A stretch of 64,000 nucleotides of DNA from Serripes groenlandicus (GCA_031761405.1 JASEVX010000011.1:37139048-37203047), one strand, 5' to 3'; shown: positions 21,555 to 33,223, counted from the stretch's first letter. Program-made: numbers and translations. The notes: generated by a model not told the origin, from the sequence alone.

Positions 21555-21975
21555 TGGACGTCAGCGGTTACCGATATTAATAACCTTTTAATCGTATAAT
21601 CAATAAACCGGATAATCGGTTAACCGGATAAATTCATAGAAAATCAATATTCATTTGCTTCCGGGTTTTGTTATATAGAAACAAACTGTCCTTTAATTAA
21701 TCGTTTGGTCAGCCACAATTACACTACACAAACAAACTGTCATTCAATAAATCGATTGCGGCCGTTTTCACAGTAATGCAACACTCCCGATCGAGGTGTG
21801 AATAATTAATTCCTGGTCAATTACGTTTAATGAATAGAAAAGAACGAAAGGGGATATACAATTGTGTATATATTTTTGTCTATTTTCCTGAATACTCGGT
21901 TACTTGAATTACTAATCGATAAATCGAATAACATACGGTTAATCGATTAACCGGTTAACCGTTGACATCCCTAAT
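21555..21975. mobile_element. possible hAT-like MITE
   Basis: The ends are loosely inverted: GACGTCAGCGGTTACCGAT on the left, ACCGGTTAACCGTTGACATC on the right. Both are followed inward by runs of AATCGATTAACCGG-type phrases. The TAGGGATGTCAACGGTTAAC form of the right end resembles hAT-type MITE ends. A target duplication was not resolved. Confidence 0.4.
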
Positions 21976-23200
21976 TCAGATACATCATTAAACTCGAAGA
22001 ATTTCCTGGAACGGGATCTTTCTTTTTAAAACAACGTAGCGACAGTTCTGATTGCTCTTACGAGTACGTAAAACTGCCGTTGAGCTATTTTCTTGATAAG
22101 AGTTGATCACCTGCTTGTTTTGTATTTGCATAATAAACAACTATTGAGAATAAATGAATTACAAAGCTGAAAATACAAACAATTACTTTGTTGTTTTCTT
22201 TGGCGTTCGGGTAATCGCGAGTCCGCTGTTAACATGAATCCCACAACTACATTAATTATCTCCCTTGCCTGTCATTTTGATAGGAAATATAATGGGAGCA
22301 TTAATATTTCAAAAAAATGTGATAATTAGTAAAACACAAAGGAATTGGAGTTTCTCAACCATATGTCATTGATGCCTTTGTATGATATGGTTATATTGAC
22401 TTCTTGATTTTATTATTTTTGTACATGCAATTACTTTATTTAATTATATTTGCTATTTCCCTATTCAACATATACATGTAGTTAATTTGATATACACAAG
22501 TCAGAGTCGAAACGGAATTATAACTATTTCGTTAGAGGGTAGACGGACGGCTGCTCGGACGGCGGAGGGAAACCTCAAACCATTTGTTGTTGTGTGTACT
22601 GGCCGCTCGGCATTGGACCCGGCATGGGTGTGGCAGAAGGCATTGGACATGGTTGGTCGTACCATGTATGGGATTGGTTTACTGACCCTAAAAAATAGTA
22701 AAAAGAATACCGGTTTTTATCATAAGGTAAGATTCATTAAAACCAGATATAAACTTAACAGCAAATGCTCGTATGGAACTGATGTCTGCCTACCATAGGT
22801 CGTCTCGTTTTGACATATGCATCACCCAATCAAATTGCCGCCTGTAAAACCGTTAGGTATCAACAGGGGAGATAGCTAATATTAATAGCGAAATAGAGAA
22901 TCAGTGAAGCCCAAGCGTTGTATATATCGTGCGATTTAATTGGACTAAAACGATTACCTACTCATAAATATTTAAATGTTAAGGGTCAATTGGAGATGAC
23001 CGTTTATGTGGTGTCATGAGATTGTGACAAGTTTTGACAAAAGTTCATGATATCAAATGCATATGTCAGCGTTGATTGTCAGCAGTTTCTTAAAACCTTT
23101 TTTCGCTTATTTAGTGACAACAAAAACCAAACGGCACTAATGAACAGGTTTTTGTTTACTTTTATAGAGCACATGTCATATCAAAATTGGAGTGACCCTC
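21976..23200. other. spacer, nothing assignable
   Basis: Only short chance frames on both strands. No repeats of the named families seen. Confidence 0.4.
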
Positions 23201-23462
23201 TTTGAACCTTATCATATTTTTATAGATCCAAATATAATCTGGCTTGCAGTAGTTTCTTTTAGCCTTCTATTGCCAATAGGCGTACAGTGCAGGGCCAGAT
23301 CAGAATGAAGAAATACGCTGACTGACCTTGGTCTTACTGGTAACACATGTCTTATATTTTGGTTTAAGCTTTTAAAAACTAACATCCGCGTAATAAAGTA
23401 AATCAAGTCGAACAACACCCCTGTTGTCCATGGCTATTCACTCGATAAAACATAAAAATTAC

Positions 23463-23608
23463 CTGATGTCTGTAGGCTCATAACATTTTGTACGCGGACA
23501 TTTAGTCGGCGAAGCCAAATGAAGTAACAGCAGCACACCAATGAGCCAATTGTAAAAATGACCAGCGCTGCGATGATAGTGCCCAAAGCTACTTTTTGTT
23601 CAATGTCC
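23463..23608 (-). CDS. candidate transmembrane exon of a host membrane protein
   Basis: On the minus strand an acceptor (TTATTAACCAG) precedes 23608 and a donor (CAG then GTAATT) follows 23463. The 146 bases between are open in one frame, beginning with the last base of a codon and ending with the first. They encode DIEQK, a clear membrane helix (VALGTIIAALVIFTIGSLVC), a cysteine cluster CCCYFIW and then LRRLNVRVQNV. The basic residues after the helix put the C-terminus in the cytoplasm, as in a type I membrane protein. Phase fits the candidate exons at 32448 and 35106. I cannot name the family; the Cys cluster at the inner membrane face suggests palmitoylation. Confidence 0.55.
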
Positions 23609-23632
23609 CTGGTTAATAAAGAACGCATGTTC

Positions 23633-23852
23633 AACCCTTTCCCACCTGCAGACGCAATTCGATGCATTTTCAGCAGACGACTTTTGAAAACATTGAGGCT
23701 AAATGAGCCTCATGATGAGCAATGTCCCCTTTTGCCGCAATGTTTCAACTCTATTCAGTGTTAAACTCTCATTTCTTGAGAAATTTTACATTTTTGCCAA
23801 TATGTTTTCAAAGTCGTCTGGTGCAGAAATGTCGTATGTGGGAAAGGGTTAA
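23633..23852. mobile_element. MITE family A copy
   Basis: Complete-looking copy from AACCCTTTCCCACCTGCAG to GTATGTGGGAAAGGGTTAA, with the internal TCATGATGAGCAATG palindrome. It lies 25 bases from the candidate transmembrane exon, in the presumed upstream intron. Confidence 0.8.
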
Positions 23853-24198
23853 AAGTTTATAAAACATTTTAGTATAATTTAATTACAAAGCTGTGATTGC
23901 ATGAATCATTGTAGCAAACACCGATGGTCCACTCGAACACGTCGATAACTCGAACACGAAGTGATTCTTAACTCCTTTTCGATTTCGAGTTATCAAGGGT
24001 CAAAGGTAAGCAATTCGGATAGGCGATCTTGTCGGGGGCATGTCAGGCAGACAACTTTGTCGAGGGAATTCCAGACGAATACATAAGACTCACGTTGTCT
24101 CCCATTGGAAATACTTATCGTTTTGAAAATTGAAAGCGTTTTTACCCTCGGACTGATTTTTTATCTAAACATTGTTTGCCTTTAGCTTTATTGACACA

Positions 24199-24446
24199 TC
24201 GAGAGCTTGGCGTGAAACAGTTGTAACTAAAAACCTATTTTGAAAACCCTGGTTTAGGGGCAATTTTGACCCTTTTGTAAACAATGCAAATTTAGGTGTC
24301 ATTGCTCAGAACGAGCAATGGCACCTAAATTTCCATTTTTTACCAAGAAAAATGATTTAACGCTTATAAAGACTATATGGCGAGGTGATTAACCTTGGTG
24401 AAACATTACCAATTTTAGTTACAACCGTTTCACGCCAAGCCCTCGA
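24199..24446. mobile_element. MITE family D copy
   Basis: Ends TCGAGAGCTTGGCGTGAAAC and GTTTCACGCCAAGCCCTCGA are inverted over roughly 30 bases. A central palindrome (CATTGCTCAGAACGAGCAATG) makes the element largely self-complementary. Two further copies lie at 54.5 and 57.7 kb in opposite orientation. Confidence 0.8.
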
Positions 24447-24864
24447 CATTAAGAGCAATTTAGAGAACAACATTTATTTACTGTTATTGAAATAAAAATT
24501 CACTGCGGGATAAGGGTGACCGCTGATTTGACGTCATAGCTCAACAAAGGAAGGTCAACACGAATGTTGTTTGAGCTTGTTCAGTAGTTTTAAGAATGAA
24601 CAAATATAGGTTTTCGGGTTATTTGGATTGTTGGGAAAGAGCCATATCCCACCATACTATAATTGTCGCCTATGGAACATGAATTGCTGCCATCTGACCA
24701 GAAATCAAAAGGCTACAGAGACAAATCCTGAACCAGCAGGTTAACCTTTCCAACTCTGAATGTAGTTTGAATCATTATCTATGTATTGATTCCGATCATC
24801 AATTTGTAATTGTCTTCTGTGAATTATATATTCACAAATTTACTATACATGCGAAAATTATATC

Positions 24865-25198
24865 TGAGGGTAGGTGACCAATCTAGTCGCCATTATTGGT
24901 AATATAGTACGCCGAGACACCCCACACTTGTCGCCATTAATGGTTCATAATTTACTTTATTACACCGGGCACCAGACTAGTTGCCATTATTGGTTCATGC
25001 CAGACATACTAATTTAATATATTACGCCGGGCACCGGACTTGTCGCGATTGTTGGTTCATGCCAGACGTATCTATTTACTATAGTCCGCCGGGCACCAGA
25101 CTTGTCGCCATTATTGGTTCATGCCAGACGTTCTAATTTACTATAGTTCGCCGGGCACCAGGCTAATAAAGGGTCTAGCTATCGAAAATATGAAGCTT
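24865..25198. repeat. 62-bp tandem repeats, about five copies
   Basis: Units of the form GCCGGGCACCAGACTTGTCG, ATTGGTTCATGCCAGACG, CTAATTTACTATAG. The same unit recurs at 30745-30950 and 31078-31245. In all three places the array is followed by a tail (TAAAG.GT.TAGCT...) that here is interrupted by the foldback element. Confidence 0.8.
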
Positions 25199-25207
25199 AA
25201 ATATTCA
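25199..25207. repeat. left target-site duplication of the foldback element
   Basis: AAATATTCA, repeated exactly at 28486-28494. The interrupted host sequence is the tail of the 62-bp repeat family, which reads continuously across the site in the related copy at 30946-31010. Confidence 0.85.
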
Positions 25208-25389
25208 AGGTATGTGAAGTTGGCACGAAGTTCGATATTCGGTAATCGATATTCAATACCGATATGAATTTCGAGTTGAAACGAATATAGAGCCAGCACC
25301 AGATTCGTTAACTCCGTTACGCATTGAAATATACGTTACCTGCATTGTTTAGTAGGACGAATATCGATATGCATATAGATCTGAATGTC

Positions 25390-26880
25390 GACCCAGGTCG
25401 GTATTCGGGAAAATGCTGTTTACGTCTTTCTGATCAAGTAGAAGCGCGAATACCGATTTGAATACAGATCTGAATATAGAGCCAGGTCGATATTCGAGAA
25501 AATGGAGATTGTGTATTTTTGATCATGAAGTGCAAATACCGATTTGAATATCGATCTGAATATCGAGTCAGGTCGATATTCGAGTAAATGCTGATAGTGT
25601 CTTTCTGATCATGTATAAGAGCGAATACCGATTTGAATGTAGTACTGAATATCGAGCCAGGACGATATTCGGGAAAATGCGATTTTGTCTTTCTGATCAT
25701 GAAGAAGTACGAATACCGATTTGAATGTCAATCTGAATATCTATCTAAATTTATCGAGCCAGGTCGACATTCGGGAACATGGGGATTGCGTCTTTCTGAT
25801 CATGTAGAAGTGCGAATACAGATTTGAATATCGATCTGACTATCGAGCCAGGTCGATATTTGGAAAAATGGTGATTTTTGTCTCTCTGACCATGTTTAAG
25901 AGCGAATATCGATTTGCATATAGTGCTAAATATCGATACAGATCGATATTCGGGTAAATGGTGATTTAGTCTTTATGATCATATAGGACTGCAAAAACCG
26001 ATTTGATATTCGGGTGATTTTGTCGTTTTGATCATATATAATTGCGAATACCGATTTGAATATCGATCTGAATATATAGCGAGGTCGATATTCGGGAAAA
26101 TGGTGGATTTGTCTCCCTGATCATGTATAAGAGCGAATATCGATTCGAATATAGTGCTGAATATCGAGCCATGTCGATATTTGGGCAAATGTGGATTGCT
26201 TCTTGCTGATCATGTAGAAGTGCGAATACCGATTTGAATATATATCCATCTGAATATATAGCGAGGTCAATATTCGGGAAAATGCTGAATTTGTCTCCCT
26301 GATCATGTATAAGAGCGAATATCGCTTAGAATATAGTGCTTAATATCGATTCAGATCTATATTCGGGAAAATGTGGATTTCGTCTTTCTGATCATATTGG
26401 ACTTTAAATACCGATTTTAATATTGATCTGAATACCGAGCCAGGTCGATATTCCGGAAAATGCTGATATTGTCGTTTTGATCATGTAGAAGTGCGAATAC
26501 CGATTTGAATAACAATCTGAATACTCTTGTTAATATCGATCTGAAAATCGAGCCATGTCGATATTCGGGAAAATGCTCATTTTGTCTTTCTGATCATGTA
26601 GAAGCGTGAATTTCGATTTGGATATCGATCTGAAGAACGAGCCAGGTCGAAATTCGGGAAAATGGTCCCATCGTCTTTCTGAACATGTAGAAGCACGAAT
26701 ACCGATTTGAATTTAGTGCTGAATATAGAGCCAGGTAGATATTCGACAACATAGGGATTTCGTTTTTCTGATCATGTAGAAGTGTTACTAACGATTTGAA
26801 TATAGATCTAAATGTCGAGCAAGGTGGATATTCGGGTAAATGGTCCCATCGTCTTAAAGATGTCTTACCTTAAATATTCC
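25390..26880. repeat. left tandem arm of the foldback element
   Basis: Around sixteen diverged units built from CGAATACCGATTTGAATAT, GATCTGAATATCGAGCCAGG, TCGATATTCGGGAAAATG and TTTCTGATCATGTAGAAG. Spacing varies from about 80 to 105 bases. The open frames across it are artefacts of the repeated phrase. Confidence 0.85.
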
Positions 26881-27065
26881 CGAAATCTCTAGCCCGTTGA
26901 CGGGCGAAAATTTGGGGTTGTTGTCCGCCTTTCAAATCTAGCGTGAAATTGCATGGTACCAGTTACATGTAAGTCTGCGCATTCCTTTTTATTTTTTCAT
27001 CTGCTGTTTATTTGTAGGAAATATTTCCGTTTTATGCTTTAATAAATGATATTTCTTAATGCAAG

Positions 27066-27265
27066 ACAGTGGTGCAGAGGTACGGCGTCGGCCTGTATTA
27101 CCAAATGTCCCGGTTTCGAATCCCGTGATGAACGGGTTCTGTCTTTGTGATTTGTCCACTCGAACGGCGCGTGTAATGGTTATGTCTCCAGGAAGCAGAG
27201 ATCGAGCGTGATTAATATAAGATATAAGCTTGTTTCACAGTTGATGTCAACTAAATAAGTTTAAA
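27066..27265 (+). mobile_element. tRNA-derived SINE in the core of the foldback element
   Basis: Head AGTGGTGCAGAGGTACGGCG (A-box-like) and CGGTTTCGAATCC (B box) are followed by GAACGGGTTCTGTCTTTG and CCAGGAAGCAGA. The same family occurs reversed at 63600-63812. It is distinct from the SINE family at 586. Confidence 0.7.
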
Positions 27266-27329
27266 AAAACTTAAACTCAACTAAACAATTGTTGGCCAAT
27301 CGTAAGTCCGAACATGAAACTCAGTGCGC

Positions 27330-28300
27330 ATGGCTGAATTTTCAAATCGGTATTCGCACATCTATATGATAATAATGACGACTGAACCACTTTCCCGAAT
27401 ATCGACCTGGCTCGATATTCAGATTGATATTTAGATCAGAATTCGCCCTTCTACAAGATAAGAAAGACAATATCAGCATTATCCCGAATATCGATCTGGC
27501 TCGATATTCAGATCTCTATTCAAATCGGTTTCGCTCTAATACATGATCAGAAAGACGAAATCACCATTGTTTCAAAGATCTACATGGTCAGATAGACAAT
27601 GGCACCCTTTCTCCTAATATCGATCTTGCTCAGACCAGATCGATGTTCAAATCGGTATTCACCCTTCCACATGATCAACATACATGTACAATGACACCAT
27701 TTTCACGACTATCGACCTTGCTCTATATTCAAATCGATATTCAAATCTGTATTCGCCCTTCTACATGGTCAGATAGACAATGGTACCTTTTCACGACTAT
27801 CGACCTTGCTCTATATTCAAATCGATATTCAAATCGGTATTCGCCCTTCTACATGATCAAAAACACAATGGCACCTTTTACCCGAATATCGACCTGGCTC
27901 CATATTCAAATCGATATTCAAATCGGTATTCGCCCTTCTACATGGTCAGATATATACCTAACTCTATATTCAGATCGATATTCAAATCGGTATTCGCGCT
28001 TCTACGTGATCAGAATGACACTGACACCATTTTCCCGACTATTGACCTGGCCCAATATTCAAATCGATATTCAAATCGGTGTTTTCGCTTCTACGTGATC
28101 AGAATAATGATGAAATCTTTTTCCCGAAAAACGCCATGGCTCTATATTCAACTATATATTCAAATCGGTATTCGCTCGTCTACATGGTCAGAAAGACGAT
28201 AGCATCATTTTCCCGGATATCGACCTGGCTCTATATTCAAATCGATATTCAAATCGGTATTCGCGTTTCTACATAAACAGAAAGACGATAGCACTTTTGG
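27330..28300. repeat. right tandem arm of the foldback element
   Basis: The same unit as the left arm in inverted orientation (CAAATCGGTATTCGCCCTTC, ACATGATCAGAAAGAC, CCCGAATATCGACCTGGCTC), about eleven copies. The 151- and 140-residue plus-strand frames here are translations of the repeat. Confidence 0.85.
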
Positions 28301-28531
28301 CTCGACATTCAGAGCTATATTCATATCGATATTCGTCCTACTAAACAATGAAGGTAACGTATATTTCAATGCGTTATTGAGCTCACGAATCTGGTGCTGG
28401 CTCTATATTCGTTTCAGCTCGAAATTTATATCGATATTGAATATCGATTACCGAATATCGAACTTCGTGCCAACTTCACATACCTAAATATTCATAGGCA
28501 ATTAAAATGATTGTGGATAATTAATGATACT

Positions 28532-28655
28532 TAAACAGAGGAGTCTCAAAAACTAGATAAAGAACCGTTCAGTATTGTTGAGTAAAACCGATAATGATAC
28601 TTACAAAGAGGAGTCACAAAAACTAGATAAAGAACAGGTCAATATTGCTAATTCT
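28532..28655. repeat. two outlying copies of the 70-bp repeat
   Basis: Contains ATGATACTTA.A.AGAGGAGT and AACTAGATAAAGAAC twice, the same unit as the array from 29386. About 730 bp separate the two parts. Confidence 0.8.
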
Positions 28656-29213
28656 AACACTATTGACAATTTCTCTTCTATACACAAAGAAGGATTTGAG
28701 CGTGATCTAAATGCAGTATATCACTCTAAATTTCTGGAACTATTTTTGGCTGTTAAAATTCCCTCCCGCGTATTTTGCATACAACGTTTCTCAGAGCGCA
28801 TGCGTTACTACGTTGGGCTTGATATTTTATGAATGAAGTCACGAGCATTTGTTGTAAATGCCGTTTGGAAATTTGAATTGTAACGGTGACGTTATTGTTT
28901 TAAATGACGTCATTCACGTGTTTTACCAATGTTTTTGGCGCGGTCGAAAACGTGTGTTAGAATGAGACAGTAACAAATTGCCCATGATCAGTTTAAGAAC
29001 AATTGAAAAAGTTATAATAAAAATAAAATGTTCATAGACTGTTAACATAACTCATTTCAAAATGTTTTGTTAGTTGAACAAATCGAATATTTCCAAAACA
29101 AATACAATGGGGAGTAAAGATAGAATAGCCTACATATGATTTTATCAAGGAAAACAACGTCATGTCAAAACATAGTTCCCCTTTAATTAAGTTATAAAAA
29201 AAGTGCTAGGATT
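28656..29213. other. sequence between the two parts of the 70-bp array
   Basis: An open frame on + runs from the repeat to 28832 (residues include SSIHKEGFERDLNAVYHS), with no recognisable family. The rest is AT-rich with nothing assignable. Confidence 0.35.
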
Positions 29214-29383
29214 GAAATAGATCTCATTTTGAGTGATATACCGGCTCTTATATCACGATGTGTCGTTCAGGTGTGTATAGATTAATCACTCAGGCCATTC
29301 GGCCTTCGTGATTAATTACTACACACCTGAACTCCCAATCGTGATATACGAGCCGGTATATCACTCAAAATGATATCTATTTC
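29214..29383. mobile_element. palindromic MITE, about 170 bp
   Basis: GAAATAGAT.TCATTTTGAG, TGATATACCGGCTC and ATATCACGAT on the left are mirrored on the right with only a few mismatches over about 46 bases. Inside, CAGGTGTGTA and TACACACCTG, then AGGCCATTCGGCCT, continue the palindrome. The whole element can fold into one hairpin. Confidence 0.8.
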
Positions 29384-29385
29384 CT

Positions 29386-30135
29386 AAGTAAAACCGAAAA
29401 TGATACTTAAAAAGAGGAGTCACAACAACTAGATAAAGAACAGGTCAATATTGTTGAGTAAAACCGAAAATGATACTTACAAAGAGGAGTCACAACAACT
29501 AGATAAAGAACAGGTCAATAGTGTTGAGTAAAACCGAAAATGATACTTAAAAAGAGGAGTCTCAAAAACTAGATAAAGAACAGGTCAATATTGTTGAGTA
29601 AAACCGAAAATGATACTTAAACAGAGGAGTCACAAAAATTAGATAAAGAACAGGTCAATATTGTTGAGTAAAACCGAAAATGATACTTAAAAAGAGGAGT
29701 CACAACAACTAGATAAAGAACAGGTCAATATTGTTGAGTAAAACCGAAAATGATACTTAAAAAGAGGAGTCTCAAGAACTAGATAAAGAACAGGTCAATA
29801 TTGTTGAGTAAAACCGAAAATGATACTTAAAAAGAGGAGTCAAAAAAATTAGATAAAGAACAGGTCAATATTGTTGAGTAAAACCGAAAATGATACTTAA
29901 AAAGAGGAGTCACAACAACTAGATAAAGAACAGGTCAATATTGTTGAGTAAAACCGAAAATGATACTTAAAAAGAGGAGTCACAACAACTAGATAAAGAA
30001 CAGGTCAATATTGTTGAGTAAAAACAAAAATTATACTTAAAAAGAGGAGTCACAACAACTAGATAAAGAACATGTCAATATTGCTGAGTAAAACCGAAAT
30101 CGATACTTCAAAAGAGGGGTCACAACAAGATCAAG
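29386..30135. repeat. 70-bp tandem repeat, about 10.5 copies
   Basis: Unit AAAACCGAAAATGATACTTA, AAAAGAGGAGTCACAACAAC, TAGATAAAGAACAGGTCAAT, ATTGTTGAGT. Copies differ at only a few positions, so the array is young or homogenised. A 70-bp period is not a multiple of three, so it does not encode a repeat protein. Confidence 0.92.
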
Positions 30136-30362
30136 ATGAATATTAATGAGTTATACTTACATACAACAGCCGTCAACACAACATTTAGACTTACAGGGGC
30201 CATCGAAACATATATCTCTGTAAAAACAAAATACGAACGACGTCACAGGAAAAAAGACATCCAGTGTAAAATAATGACCAGTGCAACTCCAGATCAGTCT
30301 ATGTATAACATAAACTGATCTGGATCGATACCCGACGCTTAAGAAGAAATATCGCAAGTGGG

Positions 30363-30603
30363 GCCGTTCCACGAGAAAACCAACATTATGGAATCTGCGT
30401 AAAGTATCGACATGCCACGCAGGCTAAACCGGACAGACACTTTTCGCCTCTTGTGGATTTTCTGTTTCAAGACTCATTACTTTATACCTCTATCCCCCTG
30501 AGACGGAATGTGTCGACCCGGATTAGCCTGCGCGGACCGCGCAGGCTAATCTAGGTCGATATATTACGTATAGTCAATAATGTTGGTTTTCTCGTGGAAC
30601 AGC
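30363..30603. mobile_element. MITE family B copy
   Basis: Ends GCCGTTCCACGAGAAAACCA and TGGTTTTCTCGTGGAAC are inverted. The middle holds GATTAGCCTGCGCGGACCGC followed by GCAGGCTAATC, a GC-rich palindrome. About 240 bp, non-coding. Other copies: 32956, 35587, 49622. Confidence 0.85.
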
Positions 30604-30744
30604 TCCTATATATCCAACCACGAACACTCACGATTGAATCGTGTCTACCTTTGTTCTGTGTTTAGTTCAGTGGACCAAATGATTTATGCTATTGTTAGTG
30701 GTCAAGTAATTTCCACTATTCGATATGTTTAGTTCACATATAAC

Positions 30745-30960
30745 TTCGGGTACCAGAATAGTCGCAATCATTGGTTCATACCAGACATACTAATTAACTA
30801 AGGAACGCCGGGTATCAGACTTGTCGCAATGATTGGTTTACGCCAGACATACTAATTTACAAAAGAACGCCGGGTACCAGACTTGTTGCAATCATTGGCT
30901 CATGCCAGACGTACTAATTTACTAAAGAACGCCGGGTACCATACTTATAAAGAGTATAGC
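30745..30960. repeat. 62-bp tandem repeats with unique tail
   Basis: Three to four copies of the unit seen at 24.9 kb (GCCGGGTACCAGACTTGTCG form). They are followed by TATAAAGAGTATAGCTTTGG and AATTAAAATGATTGTGGATG, which is the uninterrupted version of the foldback insertion site. Confidence 0.85.
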
Positions 30961-31027
30961 TTTGGAAGCTACGAAATTTAAATAATCATTCGGAATTAAA
31001 ATGATTGTGGATGAATATCATTTAGAC

Positions 31028-31450
31028 TATCAGACAGACAGGCATAAAGACAGACAGACAGACAAACAGACAAACATGCCAGACGTACTAATTTACTAAA
31101 GAACGCCGGGTACCAGACTTGTCGCAATCATTGGTTCATTCCAGAGGTACTAATTTACTAAATAACGCCGGGTACCAGACTTGTCCCAATCATTGGTTCA
31201 TGCCAGACGTACTAAATTTACTAAAGAACGCCGGGTACCAGACTTATAAAGAGTATAGCTTTGGAAGCTACGAAACTTAAATAATCATTCGGAATTAAAA
31301 TGATTGTGGATGACTCTCATTTAGACTATCAGACGAACAGACAGACAGACAAACAGACAGACGAAAAGCGACAGGGGCAGCGAGACAGCAGACATAGATA
31401 GAGAGACGGACGGACGGACGGACGGACAGGCAGACAGACAGACAGACACA
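31028..31450. repeat. 62-bp repeats embedded in (GACA)n / (GACG)n microsatellites
   Basis: CAGACAGACAGGCATAAAGA-type tracts flank a second array of the 62-bp unit (31078-31245) and its tail (to about 31320). The second tract continues to 31450 as CAGACAGACAAACAGACAGA and GGACGGACGGACGG. Confidence 0.85.
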
Positions 31451-32430
31451 TGCCTACGGATGGGCATTTGTTGGGTACTTTCCTTTGATGTTTTCTTGTT
31501 GGGTACTACCCAACAAGGATACGGTTTATTCCGTAATTATCACCTTTTTATGGAATAAATAGCATTAATATGCTAATTAGAGACCCATTAGAAATTTATA
31601 AAAAATAACCACTTATCAAAGTGTCTTATAAGGGCTGTGGGTGGGCTTTAGTAGTACCCAACAAGTGTCTATTCGTGTGCTCAGACAGATTTTAATGTTG
31701 CATTTGCTTTATGTTTGGACAAGTTTAGCTCCCTTGTTCTTCATGTTTTATGATAGTTTCATTTTATTGCCATTCTTTTTGTTCTATGATTGATTGGAAA
31801 GGACCCAATATGTTAAGTTATACATTTAATTTGAAGCAAATACCTGTAGATGATTTGCTAATATACGTAGATGTCAATTGGAGTTGTGAACTGTTAGATG
31901 CAATGTTCCGCGCTTTAAACTCTAGCGCCTTGCGCTCAGTAGTCTTTTGCGGTGTAAGAAATATAAATGAAACCAAACGAACGATGGAAATGTCTTAAAC
32001 GTCTTGGGAAAGGGAAAACAAGGTATCTAAAACTTGTATCTTAGTACTTGTAATGTATTCACGTAGCTTAACTCCTAGTTGTTTCTACATGCAAGCATTA
32101 GTAAGGGACTCAGAGATGAATTTGCTGCTTGATAGCAATGCAATTAGCCTGTCGACAATTTGTCTCCACGGTTAATCAATGTTTTCATTGTTTAAGTTAC
32201 GGAATGTATTGGTATTTGTAATACATGAAGAAAGCTATATACAGTTAATGCCCTTATTAGTATTGAAGTGGCAGGAAGGCTAGAGTTAACGGTCTTGTCA
32301 TTGTTTACTTCACTTTGAAGGTATAACTAATGATAATAGATGCAGTTTATTTGTGAAGTATTTAGATAGAAAGGGATGACAGAGAAAGAGACAGAGACCC
32401 ATACACAGACAGACCGACAGACAGACATAT
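31451..32430. other. spacer with short inverted motifs
   Basis: CTTGTTGGGTACTACCCAAC at about 31496 is a near-perfect palindrome, and related phrases lie at about 31468 and 31655, suggesting a ~200-bp inverted-repeat element. The plus-strand frame at 31750-31998 has no family resemblance or clear splice sites. Confidence 0.4.
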
Positions 32431-32447
32431 TTATCAAATGTACTCAC

Positions 32448-32454
32448 CCAGCAC
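32448..32454 (-). CDS. candidate 7-nt microexon
   Basis: On the minus strand a strong pyrimidine tract and acceptor (TTTGTTTCTTTTCTTTTTTC then AG) is followed after only seven bases (GTGCTGG) by a strong donor GTGAGT. Seven bases are exactly what is needed to carry phase 1 from the signal-peptide exon at 35106-35157 to the phase 2 start of the transmembrane exon at 23608. That agreement has a one-in-three chance of being accidental, and larger exons may have been missed. Confidence 0.25.
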
Positions 32455-32955
32455 CTGAAAAAAGAAAAGAAACAAACTATATGACTTTTTCAAATTATAA
32501 AAGACGTGTCTTTCGTGCAACATACGGGCATATGATTGCAATAACTTTGAGTTAAAACGCTTTAAAACATGAGTTAATGCAAAGGTATGGAGGAATCCTC
32601 CATGGTTAAGAGTAAAATGTTTAACGTTATGTACTTGAACTCGGGTGCCTCGGCTTCCATCCTTTCTCACGGCGTCCCGTTTGACATACGTCAAGGCACT
32701 CTTTCCAGCTGATAATAACGCGTTTACTAATAAGTGTTCTATCGACATGATATAACTGAATTAATGTTGAAAACTGCGTAAAACACCAATACAACTAAAC
32801 GCGAACGTAAAGGTCTATATCCTGTATCTATCCCAGTAATGACGTTTACCGTTTGTTTTATGGCGTGACACATTCGTATTATGTTTTTAAACACGTTTTA
32901 AGAGTCATGTCAACCATTTCTTTTCCACATGATATCCTATAGCCAAACAACATAT

Positions 32956-33195
32956 GAGCCGTTCCACGAGAAAACCAACACATAATGGACTCTGCGTAAT
33001 GTATCGGCCCAGATCAGCCGGGCCGACACATTCCGTTACAGGGGGATAGATGTATATATTAATGATTCCTGTAATAGAAAATTCACTGAAGGCAAAAAGT
33101 GTCTGTCCGGGATAGCCTGCACGGCATGCTTAGGCTGATCCGGGTCGATACTTCACGCCGAGTCCAAAATGTTGGTTTTCTCGAGGGACGGCTCA
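32956..33195. mobile_element. MITE family B copy
   Basis: GAGCCGTTCCACGAGAAAAC to TTTTCTCGAGGGACGGCTC, with GATCAGCCGGGCCGACACA and CGGGATAGCCTGCACGGC inside. Confidence 0.85.
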
Positions 33196-33223
33196 TTTAT
33201 ATAAGGGAAAGTATAACGTTTAA

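Larger units (their letters stand above)
25208..28485. mobile_element. complete foldback element, 3.28 kb, 9-bp target duplication
   Basis: The outer ends, AGGTATGTGAAGTTGGC on the left and its inverted copy on the right, extend as terminal inverted repeats of about 185 bp (25208-25390 and 28300-28485). Inside each lies an array of ~90-bp repeats in opposite orientation (left about 25390-26880, right about 27330-28300). A ~450-bp core between the arms holds a SINE. AAATATTCA stands on both sides (25199-25207 and 28486-28494). Long inverted repeats made of tandem units plus a 9-bp duplication are the hallmarks of foldback elements; MULE-type elements also give 9 bp. No transposase frame is present, so it is non-autonomous. 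Confidence 0.88.

Noticed and set aside
22487..22798. 103-residue plus-strand frame
   Set aside because: No motif, no splice borders and no conservation signal available; treated as chance.
27643..28202. Plus-strand frames of 151 and 140 residues
   Set aside because: They are translations of the ~90-bp tandem unit of the foldback arm, with the same phrase repeating in two frames.
32434..32748. 104-residue minus-strand frame
   Set aside because: Starts near a SINE tail and reads through a pyrimidine tract as LFLFFF; it looks like intron sequence before the candidate microexon.
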